This document shows positions 53,718 through 62,961 of a DNA stretch of 62,961 nucleotides, one piece after another (position 1 is the stretch's first letter; each line of letters begins with the position of its first letter). The stretch covers positions 1-62,961 of the forward strand of contig JAGPFF010000008.1 of NCBI GenBank assembly GCA_018056725.1, in the 5' to 3' direction. The stretch comes from Anaerolineaceae bacterium (GTDB taxonomy: Bacteria > Chloroflexota > Anaerolineae > Anaerolineales > Anaerolineaceae). A program made the translations under genes and the position numbers. The notes beneath the pieces were generated by a model, which saw only the letters and a list, made by a program, of their open reading frames with translations, was not told the DNA's origin and ran no database searches.

Positions 53718-54724
53718 TGACTCTGGTTTTCTCCACTTTTCAGACTGAAATGCTGGCAGCGGTAGACATCGAGCTACGGCAATGTGTCGATGCGGCATTC
53801 ACCGGGCAGCCTGAAGAATTCAAGAGGATAATCTACTATTCCCTCGGATGGGACGCGAAAACAAAGTCAGCCGGGAAGCGGTTGCGCCCTTTACTCCTGT
53901 TGGAAGTGAATCATGCCCTTGGCGGGGAGTGGCAGCATGCTTTACCTGCCGCCGCAGCAGTGGAGCTGGTGCATAACTTTTCACTGGTCCATGATGATAT
54001 ACAGGATCGCAGCCCGACGCGCAGAGGCAAGAAGACCGTTTGGGTAAAATGGGGGGAAGCTCAGGCAATCAATGCCGGTGACGCCATGCTGGCGGTTGCC
54101 AGCCTGGAAATCCTAAAATTGGCAGAAAAAGACCAGAAGGATCATCTTGCCGCGCAAATACTCCATCAGTCAACATTTGATCTGACCGGTGGCCAATATC
54201 TTGACCTGAGGTTTGAGAGCGCCGGGGAGGTGCTACTCGAACAATACTGGCAGATGGTAAAAGGAAAGACGGGTGCGTTGTTCCGTGCCTGTTTTGAGCT
54301 TGGAGCCTTGTCAACGGGCGTAAACATCACCAGTTTGCAAGATTTTGGATCGCTTGGCGAACGGTTGGGAATTGCCTACCAGATGCAGGATGATGTTCTT
54401 GGTATATGGGGGGTAGAAGAACAACTGGGTAAATCCATCGATAATGACCTGCTGACGCGAAAAAAAACCTATCCTGTTCTTTATGCATTAGGCACCAGCC
54501 CAAAATTTGCGCAGATGTGGAAAACGATTCCGAACTTCACATTGGAAGATATTCAAGCCATGCGGACACTGATGGAGAATGAAGGTATCAAGGATCACAC
54601 AGTAAAAATGACCGATACCCTCATTCATGGGATTAAAGAGGAAATTCAATTGAAGTTTACCGACCAGAAACTGCGCCAGGACCTTGAGATGACCCTTGAG
54701 GGGCTGTTTGATCGGGGTCAATAA
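53717..54724 (+). CDS. Polyprenyl (geranylgeranyl/farnesyl-type) diphosphate synthase
   Basis: The 335-residue trans-prenyl transferase has the first Asp-rich motif LVHDDIQDRSPTRRG (DDxxD) and the second in YQMQDDVLGIWG. It condenses IPP onto allylic diphosphates; chain length cannot be fixed. Overlap TGATG with fni makes them one unit. The 3' end overlaps the convergent folK by 7 bases. Confidence 0.94.
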   Translation: MTLVFSTFQTEMLAAVDIELRQCVDAAFTGQPEEFKRIIYYSLGWDAKTKSAGKRLRPLLLLEVNHALGGEWQHALPAAAAVELVHNFSLVHDDIQDRSPTRRGKKTVWVKWGEAQAINAGDAMLAVASLEILKLAEKDQKDHLAAQILHQSTFDLTGGQYLDLRFESAGEVLLEQYWQMVKGKTGALFRACFELGALSTGVNITSLQDFGSLGERLGIAYQMQDDVLGIWGVEEQLGKSIDNDLLTRKKTYPVLYALGTSPKFAQMWKTIPNFTLEDIQAMRTLMENEGIKDHTVKMTDTLIHGIKEEIQLKFTDQKLRQDLEMTLEGLFDRGQ

Positions 54725-55188
54725 TCAAGATTTACTTTTTTCGCATTCGTCAGGTGAAGCCTTTGAGCTGCTCGTTCTTCCAGCGTGCAGTGATATTTGT
54801 CGGAATATATTTGAGGCATCAGCTCGGAGACCGGGAGAATAAGATGATCCAGTTCAAAGAGGCTATCCTCCATTACCTTCTGGTTATAGACCACCACATC
54901 CAGGTCAATTGTGCGTGGAGCATTTTTATTTGCCGTTCTCACACGCCCTAATTCTTTTTCAATCTCACTCAAGATCATTTGCTTCAGACAATCAAATTCG
55001 CAATCCACCAGTACTTTTACCGCTACGTTGAGAAAATCAGCTCCTGCACTCCCCACAGCGGCTGTCTGCCAGATGGACGAAATTTGCACGACCCGGATCA
55101 GAGGGGATTGGCGCAGGGATTGAAGCGCCAGAGGGATGTACTTTTCAGGATCGATGTTGGAGCCAAGGAGGAGGCAGGCTTCGTTCAT
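54718..55188 (-). CDS. folK: 2-amino-4-hydroxy-6-hydroxymethyldihydropteridine diphosphokinase
   Basis: The 156-residue enzyme has LLLGSNIDPEKYIPLAL, SSIWQTAAVGSAG, FLNVAVKV and APRTIDLDVVVYN, the HPPK signatures. It adds diphosphate to the pterin before dihydropteroate synthesis. It sits 5 bases downstream of folB. Confidence 0.96.
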   Translation of the reverse strand: MNEACLLLGSNIDPEKYIPLALQSLRQSPLIRVVQISSIWQTAAVGSAGADFLNVAVKVLVDCEFDCLKQMILSEIEKELGRVRTANKNAPRTIDLDVVVYNQKVMEDSLFELDHLILPVSELMPQIYSDKYHCTLEERAAQRLHLTNAKKVNLDY

Positions 55189-55193
55189 TACAA

Positions 55194-55547
55194 TTACTCT
55201 TTCGGGCGAACGATCACCACACCCACCGATTTAGAAAAGCGCACCGCGCCCGGTTTTTCAACTTTCACTTTTACTTTAATGGCTCCAGGCTCAGCAAGGC
55301 AGATTCTGGCAATATCCTCAGCGAGGGCTTCAACCGTATAGCGGTTAATTTTTTCAGTATGAGCAAGAATTTTCTTGGCAATGGTGCGGTAATTAACACT
55401 TTCATTTACATTATCCGAATTTCCCGCTTTGAAGGTGTCGGTAAAGACACTGACATTGACGAGTATATCCTGCGGTTGCTCACGCTCGTGTTCAGAAATT
55501 CCAATCACTCCGCGAATCAACAAATCTTCGATAAAAATTTCATCCAT
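55194..55547 (-). CDS. folB: Dihydroneopterin aldolase
   Basis: The 117-residue protein has IFIEDLLIRGVIGISEHERE, NYRTIAKKILAH and YTVEALAEDIARICL, matching FolB, which cleaves dihydroneopterin to hydroxymethyl-dihydropterin. GAGGAG precedes the ATG. Part of the folM-like/folB/folK run. Confidence 0.95.
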   Translation of the reverse strand: MDEIFIEDLLIRGVIGISEHEREQPQDILVNVSVFTDTFKAGNSDNVNESVNYRTIAKKILAHTEKINRYTVEALAEDIARICLAEPGAIKVKVKVEKPGAVRFSKSVGVVIVRPKE

Positions 55548-55559
55548 TGTTGCTCCTCA

Positions 55560-56285
55560 TCAGACAAGATGCCTGCCGCCATCGAGATGGATCACTTCAC
55601 CCGTGATGGCTTCAGGGCCTTGCAGTAAAAAATTTATTGTACTAAGAAATTCGTCAATCATCGCCCATCGTTTGAGCGGAATCGATTTCAGTAGATCAGG
55701 ATTTTCAACCTCATTTTCCGGCGGCAAAATGGCTCCCAAGGCAATGGCGTTGACCGTAATTCGTGGTGCCAGGCTGAGCGCAGCGGCTTTTGTCAGGGCT
55801 ACCAGCGCGGATTTGCTAATTGTGTATGGAAAATGATCCTTGCCGGGGCGTAGTGCACGCCAGTCCACCAGGTTAATCACACGTCCCACATCAGGCTGGT
55901 TGTAAGTACTGGCAAATTGTTGGGTGAGAAAGAAAGGAGCGGTTAAATTGATTCGCAGATGGTTTTCCCAATCCGTTAAGGTAGTCTGTTCCATGGTAAG
56001 AGGTTTAAACAGGGAAGCATTGTTGATTAAACCATCGAGCGGGCAAAAACTTACTGCCATTTCAATCAAGGCAGATAAATCAGCCAGGTTGGATAAATCC
56101 GCTTGTATCGTCCAGCACCGTGAACCAAGGTCTACAATCGCCTTTTTAGTCATCTCAACCTCGGTTGAGGATGAGTTGTAGTGAAGGACCAGATTCGCCC
56201 CTTGTTGGGCAAGAAAAATGGCGGTTGCGTTTCCGAGCCGACGCGCGGCGCCGGTAATCAAAATCGTTTTATTTTCAAGTGACAT
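55560..56285 (-). CDS. SDR family pteridine-reductase-like protein (FolM/PTR1 type)
   Basis: The start is ATG 56285; the frame to 56372 adds a hydrophobic stretch unlike the family. The 241-residue SDR has ILITGAARRLGNATAIFLA, in which the ARRLG basic pair is typical of FolM/PTR1, and VDWRALRPGKDHFPYTISKSA with the YxxxK catalytic pair. FolM reduces dihydromonapterin and can reduce dihydrofolate. The setting with folB and folK supports pterin chemistry. No folA is in the window. Confidence 0.85.
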   Translation of the reverse strand: MSLENKTILITGAARRLGNATAIFLAQQGANLVLHYNSSSTEVEMTKKAIVDLGSRCWTIQADLSNLADLSALIEMAVSFCPLDGLINNASLFKPLTMEQTTLTDWENHLRINLTAPFFLTQQFASTYNQPDVGRVINLVDWRALRPGKDHFPYTISKSALVALTKAAALSLAPRITVNAIALGAILPPENEVENPDLLKSIPLKRWAMIDEFLSTINFLLQGPEAITGEVIHLDGGRHLV

Positions 56286-56326
56286 CCCAAATCCAATCTG
56301 CTTTATCCTATTGATTATATTGCCTG

Positions 56327-56354
56327 TTGTCAAGAAAAAGATCAGGATTATAAT
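56327..56354 (+). promoter_or_regulatory. Promoter of copZ-like/copA
   Basis: TTGTCA (56327-56332), a 16-base spacer and TATAAT (56349-56354) lie upstream of the chaperone gene. A short dyad GAC-n7-GTC sits just downstream and might be an operator; no copper regulator gene is adjacent. Confidence 0.7.
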
Positions 56355-56397
56355 TAGACAAAAATAGTCCATAATACAGAAGACGGAGTGGAAGACA

Positions 56398-56604
56398 ATG
56401 GAAAAAGTAACCTATAAAATCCCGAATATCAATTGTGATCATTGTGCCCATACCATCAAAATGGAATTGATGGATTTAAAGGGGATTTCGAAAGTGGATG
56501 TGGATGTAACCGCGAAACAAGTAGAGATTGCCTTTGAAAACCCGGCAACACCGGATCAAATAAAATCTCTTCTGAAAGAAATCAATTATCCGGTGGCAGA
56601 ATAG
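56398..56604 (+). CDS. copZ: CopZ-like heavy-metal chaperone
   Basis: A 68-residue HMA domain protein with the metal site NCDHCAHTI (CxxC) near its N-terminus and the ferredoxin-like fold pattern of CopZ. It hands Cu(I) to the P-type ATPase encoded 14 bases downstream. GGAG lies upstream of the ATG. It ends in TAG. Confidence 0.92.
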   Translation: MEKVTYKIPNINCDHCAHTIKMELMDLKGISKVDVDVTAKQVEIAFENPATPDQIKSLLKEINYPVAE

Positions 56605-56618
56605 ACAGACAGGGAAAA

Positions 56619-59039
56619 ATGAATAAAATTGTTTTACCAGTTACTGGGATGACCTGCGCCAATTGTGTTTCAACGATTGAACGCAACGTAAAGAAATTAG
56701 ATGGGGTAGACGAAGCAGTAGTAAACCTGGTGACGGAAAAAGCGAGTGTTGGGTATGACCCCAACCAGTTGGGGGTAAATCAGATCATCGAACGCATCGA
56801 GCGGGCAGGGTATGGCGTGGCGACTGTTGAAGCCATATTCCTTTTGCCTCAACTGACGGATATAAATGATGCCAGACGATTGGAAAATACCCTTGGAGCA
56901 CTGGAAGGTGTACGGGCAGTTAATGCCAATATTTCGGCTTCCAGGGTACGGGTGGAATTTATTCCAACCCTCATCACCAAAACAGAAATAGCGCAAAAAA
57001 TCCGTTCGGCAGGTTTTAAAACTGCAGCCTCAGATGACGATACCGAAGATCAGGAAGTAGCCGCTCGCCAGAAGGAAACGCTTCATCAAAAACGCCTGTT
57101 AATTACCGGGATCCTATTTACGGTGCCGGTTTTTATTCTTTCCATGGCTCGTGACTTTGGTTTTTTGCCTCAAACAGAGGAGTTTAACCGCCTTCTGAAC
57201 TACATCTTGCTCCTTCTGGCGACGCCCGTGCAATTCTATGTGGGTTGGCAATACTATGTCGGAGCCTATAAATCCCTTCGTAGTGGATCAGCAAACATGG
57301 ACGTTCTCATCGCGATGGGATCTTCTGTTGCTTACCTCTACTCACTACCTATTGCCTTTGGGATCCTTGCAGGTCACCCATATTTTGAGACCTCAGCGGT
57401 CATAATCACCTTAGTACGTCTGGGAAAATACCTGGAAGCGCGGGCGAAGGGCAATACCAGTGAAGCGATCCAAAAATTACACGCTTTGCAAGTCAAAACT
57501 GCACGGGTGATTCGAGATGGCGTAGAGTCCGAAATACCTATCGAAGATGTAAGAGTGAATGATATTGTGATCATTCGCCCTGGAGAAAAAATACCGGTGG
57601 ATGGCATCATCCTTGAGGGGACGACACAGGTTGACGAGTCCATGATTACCGGAGAGTCTTTACCGGTGGAAAAAAATCCTGGCGAGGAAGTAACCGGAGC
57701 CACCCTCAACAAATTCGGTTTGATAAAAGTAAAAGCGGTCCGAGTAGGGAAGGACACTCTTTTATTTCAGATTATTCGATTGGTTGAGAAAGCGCAGGAG
57801 ACGAAAGCCCCAATTCAAAAACTTGCCGATCAGGTTTCAGGCATATTTGTCCCTGTAGTGATAGGTCTGGCACTGCTCACCTTCACCGTGTGGATGTTGG
57901 TGGATGTGCCAGCCACGGGGCATTTAGCTGGAAGCTCCCCGGTGACCCGGGCACTGATTAATATGGTGGCTGTCCTTGTAATTGCCTGCCCCTGTGCCAT
58001 GGGTCTGGCGACCCCAACAGCGATTATGGTGGGTACTGGACGGGCAGCTGAAATGGGGATCTTGTTTAAATCCGGTGAGGCTCTTGAGCGGGTCGGAAAG
58101 ATCGATCTGGTGGTGCTGGATAAAACTGGAACCATTACCAACGGTCGACCGGAAGTGACGGACATCATTCCATTTTCACCCTCTTTGCAGAAAGATTCGT
58201 TGTTACAGATCGCTGCCAGCGTTGAAAAGGGCAGCGAGCATCCACTAGGAGAAGCGATCATTGCCGAGGCAGGCAACCGTAGCCTGCCATTAATGGATCC
58301 AATGGATTTCAGGACCATTCCGGGTAAGGGGGTCGCAGCAAAAATTAACGGAAAAGAAGTCAAAGTTGGCACCATCCGCTATATGGTCGAATCGGGAATC
58401 CAAATTGAGGCTGTGAAAAAACAAATTGATGCATTAACCCTGGATGGGAAAACCATCATGGTCGTTGCCATGGAAGAGGAACCCATTGGAGTAATCGCGG
58501 TAGCGGATACCATCAAAGAAAATGCCAAAGAAGCCATCAGCGCAATGAAAAAACTTGGACTTGAAGTAGTAATGCTTACCGGAGATCATGAGGTGACAGC
58601 GCGGAAAATTGCTGATCTGGTTGGAATTGATACCGTAATCGCAGGTGTATTGCCAAGTGGTAAGAGTGAAGAGATCAAACGACTGCAAACTTCCGGTAAA
58701 AAAGTAGCCATGGTAGGAGATGGAATCAACGATGCGCCGGCTTTGGCTCAAGCTGATTTGGGAATCGCAATCGGCACCGGGACGGATGTAGCCATGGCAG
58801 CAGCTCCGGTGACTCTGATTGGCGGAGACTTGACTGGCGTCAGCCATACCATTTCGCTTTCCAGAAAGGTGATCAAAACGATTCGCCAAAACCTCTTTTG
58901 GGCTTTTTTCTATAATATCATTCTGATTCCTGTTGCTGCTTTTGGTTTGTTAAACCCGATGCTGGCAGCCGGAGCGATGGCATTCAGCAGTGTGTTTGTG
59001 GTCACGAACAGTTTGCGATTAAAGAACGCCCGAATTTAG
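56619..59039 (+). CDS. copA: Copper-translocating P1B-type ATPase
   Basis: The 806-residue pump has an HMA domain with MTCANC (CxxC 13-16), a second HMA-like domain (about 70-135) that has lost its cysteines, the CPC metal-transport motif CPCAMG (457-459), the phosphorylation motif DKTGT (Asp 501) and [17 protein letters not shown]. It exports Cu(I). The second HMA keeps the beta-alpha-beta pattern but no CxxC. Stop TAG, then a terminator. Confidence 0.96.
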   Translation: MNKIVLPVTGMTCANCVSTIERNVKKLDGVDEAVVNLVTEKASVGYDPNQLGVNQIIERIERAGYGVATVEAIFLLPQLTDINDARRLENTLGALEGVRAVNANISASRVRVEFIPTLITKTEIAQKIRSAGFKTAASDDDTEDQEVAARQKETLHQKRLLITGILFTVPVFILSMARDFGFLPQTEEFNRLLNYILLLLATPVQFYVGWQYYVGAYKSLRSGSANMDVLIAMGSSVAYLYSLPIAFGILAGHPYFETSAVIITLVRLGKYLEARAKGNTSEAIQKLHALQVKTARVIRDGVESEIPIEDVRVNDIVIIRPGEKIPVDGIILEGTTQVDESMITGESLPVEKNPGEEVTGATLNKFGLIKVKAVRVGKDTLLFQIIRLVEKAQETKAPIQKLADQVSGIFVPVVIGLALLTFTVWMLVDVPATGHLAGSSPVTRALINMVAVLVIACPCAMGLATPTAIMVGTGRAAEMGILFKSGEALERVGKIDLVVLDKTGTITNGRPEVTDIIPFSPSLQKDSLLQIAASVEKGSEHPLGEAIIAEAGNRSLPLMDPMDFRTIPGKGVAAKINGKEVKVGTIRYMVESGIQIEAVKKQIDALTLDGKTIMVVAMEEEPIGVIAVADTIKENAKEAISAMKKLGLEVVMLTGDHEVTARKIADLVGIDTVIAGVLPSGKSEEIKRLQTSGKKVAMVGDGINDAPALAQADLGIAIGTGTDVAMAAAPVTLIGGDLTGVSHTISLSRKVIKTIRQNLFWAFFYNIILIPVAAFGLLNPMLAAGAMAFSSVFVVTNSLRLKNARI

Positions 59040-59058
59040 CAGATTCTGTCGACTTATC

Positions 59059-59089
59059 GCTGGGATTAAAGGTTCCCGGCGCTTTTTTT
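59059..59089 (+). terminator. Terminator after copA
   Basis: GCTGGGA and TCCCGGC pair over 7 bp (one G-U) around an 8-base loop, followed by GCTTTTTTT. Confidence 0.85.
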
Positions 59090-59124
59090 GTAAATGGTAA
59101 AATTGAAGTTGATCTGGAGGCAAG

Positions 59125-61131
59125 ATGAAAACTCTTGAAGAAACAGCCATTAATACCCTGCGATTCCTGTCAGCAGATGGCGTTCAAAAAGCCAATTCCG
59201 GACATCCAGGTTTGCCGATGGGCACGGCTGCCATCGCTTACACCATTTGGACCCGTCATCTCAAATTTGATCCCACCAAACCAAAGTGGTGGGATCGAGA
59301 CCGCTTTATCCTTTCAGGCGGACATGGGTCGATGCTGTTGTACAGTCTGCTCCATTTGACGGGATTTGATGTAACCATAGAAGACCTAAAGAGTTTTCGC
59401 CAGTGGGGATCGAAAACTCCTGGACATCCGGAATACGGTCTGACTCCTGGTGTTGAAACCACCACGGGTCCGCTGGGTCAGGGGTTTTCTAATGGCGTGG
59501 GTATGGCGATCGCAGAAGCCATGCTGGCGGAACAGTACAACCGACCAGGGTTTAACCTCATTGATCATCACGTCTTTGGAATTGTAACGGATGGCGATTT
59601 GATGGAGGGCATCAGCTCAGAAGCAGCTTCTCTGGCAGGACACCTTCAACTGGGTAAGATGATTTATTATTATGATGACAACCGAATCACCATTGATGGA
59701 TCCACTGACTTATCTTTTACCGAAGATCGGGGAAAAAGATTTGAAGCCTACGGCTGGCAGGTTCTTCGGGTAGAAGATGGGAACGACGTTGAGGAAATCG
59801 ATGCCGCCACGAAGGTTGCTTTACAGGACCCTCGACCCTCCTTGATCATTTGCCGCACCCATATTGGCTATGGCTTGCCAAATCGTCAGGATACCTCTAA
59901 AGCCCACGGAGAACCTCCAGGCGAGGAAGAATTGCGGGCAGCAAAGGAGCGAATGGGCTGGCCGCTGGAACCTGATTTTTACATTCCACAGGAAGTAGCT
60001 GAGCATTTTCAAGCTGTTTCAAGAACGGGACAAGAGCGATCTGCCCAATGGGAGGATTTGTTCCAGGAGTATCAGATAAAGTTCCCCGATGATGCAACTG
60101 CCCTGAAAAAAAGAATGGACGGCGAAGATAGTGAGCGCTGGGAAAGGTCGCTGCCGGTATTTCAGGCTGATGCGAAAGGCATGGCAACCCGTGTGGCTTC
60201 TGGTGAAGTGATCAACGCCCTCGCCCAAGTTTTACCCGGGTTGGTTGGCGGATCGGCTGATTTGACTCCTTCCAATAACACCTGGATTAAATCGAGTAAC
60301 GCCTTCCAAAAGGATAATCACAGTGGGCGATATCTTCATTTTGGCGTCCGGGAACATGGAATGGGCGGAATCATCAACGGAATCGCTTATCATGGCGGTT
60401 TCATTCCGTTTGGTGCCACTTTTTTAGTATTCACCGATTACATGCGCGGCGCCATACGGCTTTCAGCCCTGTCGCACTTGCAAACCATCTGGCTGATGAC
60501 CCATGACAGCATCGGATTGGGAGAAGATGGACCAACTCATCAACCCGTTGAGCATCTGGCAGCACTGCGTGCAATACCAAACCTGAGTGTCATACGACCG
60601 GCGGATGCCAATGAAACACGAGAAGCCTGGATGGCAGCCATACGAAGAACCGACGGTCCCACTTTGATTGCGCTAACCCGGCAAGCTCTACCCGTCATTG
60701 ATCGATCCCAGTACGCGAACGCAGATGGATTGCATAAGGGTGCGTATGTCTTAAAGGATTTTGGGCAGGATCGTCCTCAAAACATCCTCATTGCATCTGG
60801 TTCCGAAGTGAGTCTGATTCTTGCTGCAGCAGAAAAATTAGCTGAGGAAGGAATCAATGTTCGCACGGTGTCGATGCCAAGTTGGGATCTGTTTTTGAAA
60901 CAACCTGCTGAGTATCGCGAATCGGTTTTTCCCAAAGCAATCCGAAAAAGAATTGCCGTGGAAATGGCGGTTGGCATGGGGTGGGAGAAATGGGTGGGGG
61001 ATGAAGGAGAAATCATTAGTATTGAAAAATTCGGAGCCTCAGCCCCGTATAAAGTAATTATGGAAAATTATGGTTTTACTGTAGAGCATGTGGTGGATGT
61101 GGCAAGGACTATCCTTTTTAAGAAGAGGTAA
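59125..61131 (+). CDS. tkt: Transketolase
   Basis: The 668-residue enzyme has the usual two TPP-binding halves: ANSGHPGLPMGTAAIAYTIW, LSGGHGSMLLYSLLHL, VTDGDLMEGISSEAASLAG (TPP motif), DDNRITIDG, and DSIGLGEDGPTHQPVEHLA. It moves two-carbon ketol units in the non-oxidative pentose phosphate pathway. GGAGG precedes the ATG. rpiB follows after 2 bases. Confidence 0.97.
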   Translation: MKTLEETAINTLRFLSADGVQKANSGHPGLPMGTAAIAYTIWTRHLKFDPTKPKWWDRDRFILSGGHGSMLLYSLLHLTGFDVTIEDLKSFRQWGSKTPGHPEYGLTPGVETTTGPLGQGFSNGVGMAIAEAMLAEQYNRPGFNLIDHHVFGIVTDGDLMEGISSEAASLAGHLQLGKMIYYYDDNRITIDGSTDLSFTEDRGKRFEAYGWQVLRVEDGNDVEEIDAATKVALQDPRPSLIICRTHIGYGLPNRQDTSKAHGEPPGEEELRAAKERMGWPLEPDFYIPQEVAEHFQAVSRTGQERSAQWEDLFQEYQIKFPDDATALKKRMDGEDSERWERSLPVFQADAKGMATRVASGEVINALAQVLPGLVGGSADLTPSNNTWIKSSNAFQKDNHSGRYLHFGVREHGMGGIINGIAYHGGFIPFGATFLVFTDYMRGAIRLSALSHLQTIWLMTHDSIGLGEDGPTHQPVEHLAALRAIPNLSVIRPADANETREAWMAAIRRTDGPTLIALTRQALPVIDRSQYANADGLHKGAYVLKDFGQDRPQNILIASGSEVSLILAAAEKLAEEGINVRTVSMPSWDLFLKQPAEYRESVFPKAIRKRIAVEMAVGMGWEKWVGDEGEIISIEKFGASAPYKVIMENYGFTVEHVVDVARTILFKKR

Positions 61132-61133
61132 TT

Positions 61134-61580
61134 ATGCGTATAGCAATAGCTGCTGACCATGCGGGATTTCTAATCAAGGATGATGTAATCAATCTCGTTC
61201 AATCGCTCGATCACGACGTGATTGATTTAGGCACCTACGATCAGGAACCTGTAGATTATCCAGATTATGCCTTGAAATTGGGCAAAGTGATTGTTGAAAA
61301 ACAGGCGGATAGGGGTATTTTGATCTGTGGGTCTGGAGCAGGTGCCTGTATCGCCGCCAATAAGATTAAAGGGATCTACGCTAGTATTTGCCATGATACA
61401 TATCTGGCGCATCAAGCCGTTGAACACGATAACATAAATGTTCTCTGCCTGGGAAGTCGGATTGTAGGGGTCGAACTCGTTAAAGAGATTGTCAAAGCCT
61501 TTTTATCAGCACAATTCATCCCAGAAGAACGATTCGTTCGTAGATTCGAAAAAGTACGCCAAATCGAGGCATCTGAATAG
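61134..61580 (+). CDS. rpiB: Ribose-5-phosphate isomerase B
   Basis: The 148-residue LacAB/RpiB-family protein has RIAIAADHAGFLIKDDV, DLGTYDQEPVDYPDYA, ILICGSGAGACIAANK (nucleophilic Cys; CGSGAG where CGTGIG is usual) and CLGSRIVG. It interconverts ribose-5-phosphate and ribulose-5-phosphate and belongs to the tkt-rpiB-tal operon. Stop TAG. Confidence 0.94.
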   Translation: MRIAIAADHAGFLIKDDVINLVQSLDHDVIDLGTYDQEPVDYPDYALKLGKVIVEKQADRGILICGSGAGACIAANKIKGIYASICHDTYLAHQAVEHDNINVLCLGSRIVGVELVKEIVKAFLSAQFIPEERFVRRFEKVRQIEASE

Positions 61581-61599
61581 AATCAAAACCGAGGCAAAA

Positions 61600-62961
61600 A
61601 TGGAAATTTTGAAGAAGATCGAAGGAATCGGTCAATCCTTATGGTATGACAACATTGAGCGCTCAAAATTGCTCGATGGCTCCCTCGAAAAAATGATCAA
61701 TGCTGGAATCATTAAAGGTATTACATCCAACCCAAGTATCTTCCAAAAGGCAATCAGTACATCAAAAGATTATGATTTAAGCCTCAAGCCAATGGCATGG
61801 GCGGGAATGGACAAAGAGGAGATTTTTTGGCAGTTGGCGATACAAGACATCCGAAGCGCTGCGGATCTATTTCTCTCTCTCTACACTGCCTCTGATGGTT
61901 TGGATGGCTACGTAAGTCTGGAAGTAAATCCTCAATACGCCTATGATTCCGAGGCAACTTTTTCCGATGCCAGCCGGCTGTGGAATGAAGTCGGACGGCG
62001 AAATCTGATGATTAAAATACCAGCGACAAAAGAAGGAATCCCAGCCATCCGCAAAGCCATCGCTGCCGGGATTAATATTAACGCTACCCTCATCTTTTCG
62101 ATTGAACGCTATCAAGAGGTGATGGAGGCTTACCTTTCCGGGCTTGAAGACCGGGCAGAACGCGGAGAAAACCTGCATGCGATTGCTTCTGTTGCCTCCT
62201 TTTTTGTCTCCCGCATGGATACGAAAATAGATGGCTATTTAGATGTTCTTAAACAGGCGGGAAACATTTCCGCCGAGCTTGCAGAGCGATTGTCAGGCAA
62301 AGCGGCGATTGCCAATACCCGGCTGGCTTACGAGAGATTTGAATCAGTTTTTCATAGTGAGCGATTTTTACATTTACAAAAATCAGGTGCCCGGATGCAA
62401 CGACCGTTATGGGCATCCACCAGCACGAAGAATCCAAAATATCGTGACGTTGTCTATGTCGAGGAACTCATTGCTCCGGACAGCGTTAATACGATTCCAC
62501 CAGCCACATTAGAAGCATTCCTAGATCATGGTCGAGTTGAAATAACCATTCATGATCATCTCGATGAGGCAAAGAGTGTATTCCAGGAATTGGAAAGCAT
62601 AGGCATCTCGCTGAACAAAGTGACCCAGGAATTGGAAGTAGAGGGAGTTAAGGCTTTTGCCGATGCTTATACCTCTTTACTGGAAGCAGTGGATAAGCGT
62701 CGTGTCGCTGCTTTAGGTGAACTGGGGCAAATGGAGATTCCTGTTCAAAATGGTCTCAAAAAACTATACCTAGAAAATTATCCTAAAAGGTTTTTCCACA
62801 AAGATCCATCTTTATGGACCCAAGACGAGAAGGGTCAGGCAGAGATCCGGGCGCGCATGAACTGGATTCATACTCCCTTTGAGCTTCCTGAATACATTCA
62901 ACAGCTCAAGCATCTTGGCAGGGATTTCCGCAACCAGGGGTTTACTGACGCTGTATTGTTG
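61600..62961 (+). CDS. tal: Transaldolase, fused to a phosphoglucose isomerase domain that leaves the window
   Basis: 454 codons are open to the right edge; the ATG follows GAGG. The transaldolase part (residues 1 to about 365) has KGITSNPSIFQKAI, GYVSLEVNP and NLMIKIPATKEGIPAI with the Schiff-base Lys. The sequence continues past the usual transaldolase end with a linker and QLKHLGRDFRNQGFTDAVLL, matching the start of the glucose-6-phosphate isomerase domain. The bifunctional Tal-Pgi form occurs in several phyla. Third gene of the operon, 19 bases after rpiB. Confidence 0.92.
   Translation, partial: MEILKKIEGIGQSLWYDNIERSKLLDGSLEKMINAGIIKGITSNPSIFQKAISTSKDYDLSLKPMAWAGMDKEEIFWQLAIQDIRSAADLFLSLYTASDGLDGYVSLEVNPQYAYDSEATFSDASRLWNEVGRRNLMIKIPATKEGIPAIRKAIAAGININATLIFSIERYQEVMEAYLSGLEDRAERGENLHAIASVASFFVSRMDTKIDGYLDVLKQAGNISAELAERLSGKAAIANTRLAYERFESVFHSERFLHLQKSGARMQRPLWASTSTKNPKYRDVVYVEELIAPDSVNTIPPATLEAFLDHGRVEITIHDHLDEAKSVFQELESIGISLNKVTQELEVEGVKAFADAYTSLLEAVDKRRVAALGELGQMEIPVQNGLKKLYLENYPKRFFHKDPSLWTQDEKGQAEIRARMNWIHTPFELPEYIQQLKHLGRDFRNQGFTDAVLL

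Overview
The window is ordinary chromosomal sequence from a bacterium that looks like a member of the Chloroflexota, most likely class Anaerolineae. The clues are the gene families and their order: a transaldolase that runs on into a phosphoglucose isomerase domain, LysM and baseplate-J-like envelope proteins with Pro/Thr-rich linkers, a Tad pilus cluster with tandem TadB/TadC proteins and no secretin in view, type 2 isopentenyl-diphosphate isomerase next to a prenyl synthase, and a short eight-cysteine protein beside efp and ftsH. This placement is inference; no rRNA lies in the window. No tRNA, insertion sequence, prophage, CRISPR array or integration site was seen. Coding density is very high and no gap between genes exceeds about 220 bases.

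Layout. 1-4.4 kb (minus): an open-ended GH13 glycosidase, a winged-helix AlkZ-like protein and a thiolase. 4.5-9.3 kb (plus): a CapA-type lipoprotein coupled to a metal-dependent cyclase, a class III aminotransferase and thioredoxin reductase, closed by a strong bidirectional terminator. 9.3-12.9 kb: a LysM membrane protein, hemW and a Tat-exported L,D-transpeptidase. 12.9-21.8 kb (minus): a tightly overlapping DNA-processing operon of DnaQ-type exonuclease, AddB-like inactivated-looking helicase, UvrD/AddA-like helicase, Cas4/AddB-type PD-(D/E)XK nuclease with an Fe-S cysteine set, and RecJ, headed by a lipoprotein gene. 21.9-25 kb (plus): baseplate-J-like membrane protein, ruvX, mltG. 25-33.3 kb: ferredoxin, superoxide dismutase, an EamA transporter, malQ-glgA (glycogen/maltodextrin metabolism), an amidohydrolase fused to a CYTH domain, and cinA. 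33.4-36.4 kb (plus): yraN, miaA and an acyl-CoA ligase. 36.4-41.3 kb (minus): ftsH, the eight-Cys protein, efp, an epimerase and hpf. 41.3-48.4 kb (minus): comF and a Tad pilus cluster (tadC, tadB, cpaF, tadZ, cpaB, two flp pilins). 48.6-52.3 kb (plus): a small helical protein with an SPFH-HTH fusion, then sucCD. 52.3-56.3 kb: acpP, fni, a prenyl synthase, and folK-folB-pteridine-reductase-like SDR. 56.4 kb to the end (plus): a copZ-like chaperone, copA, transketolase, rpiB and transaldolase (open at the right edge).

The most striking signal is in the Tad cluster. Both cpaF and the first flp pilin are interrupted by a single in-frame TAG exactly where homologues, or the neighbouring intact pilin, carry CAG/Gln, while reading frames on both sides are fully preserved. 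At least eleven genes here, including cpaB and tadB in the same cluster, use TAG as their normal stop, so a global TAG reassignment is not supported. Recent nonsense inactivation, programmed readthrough, or sequence/assembly error remain open. Second in interest are the split AddAB-like DNA-end-processing operon and the deaminase-CYTH fusion.
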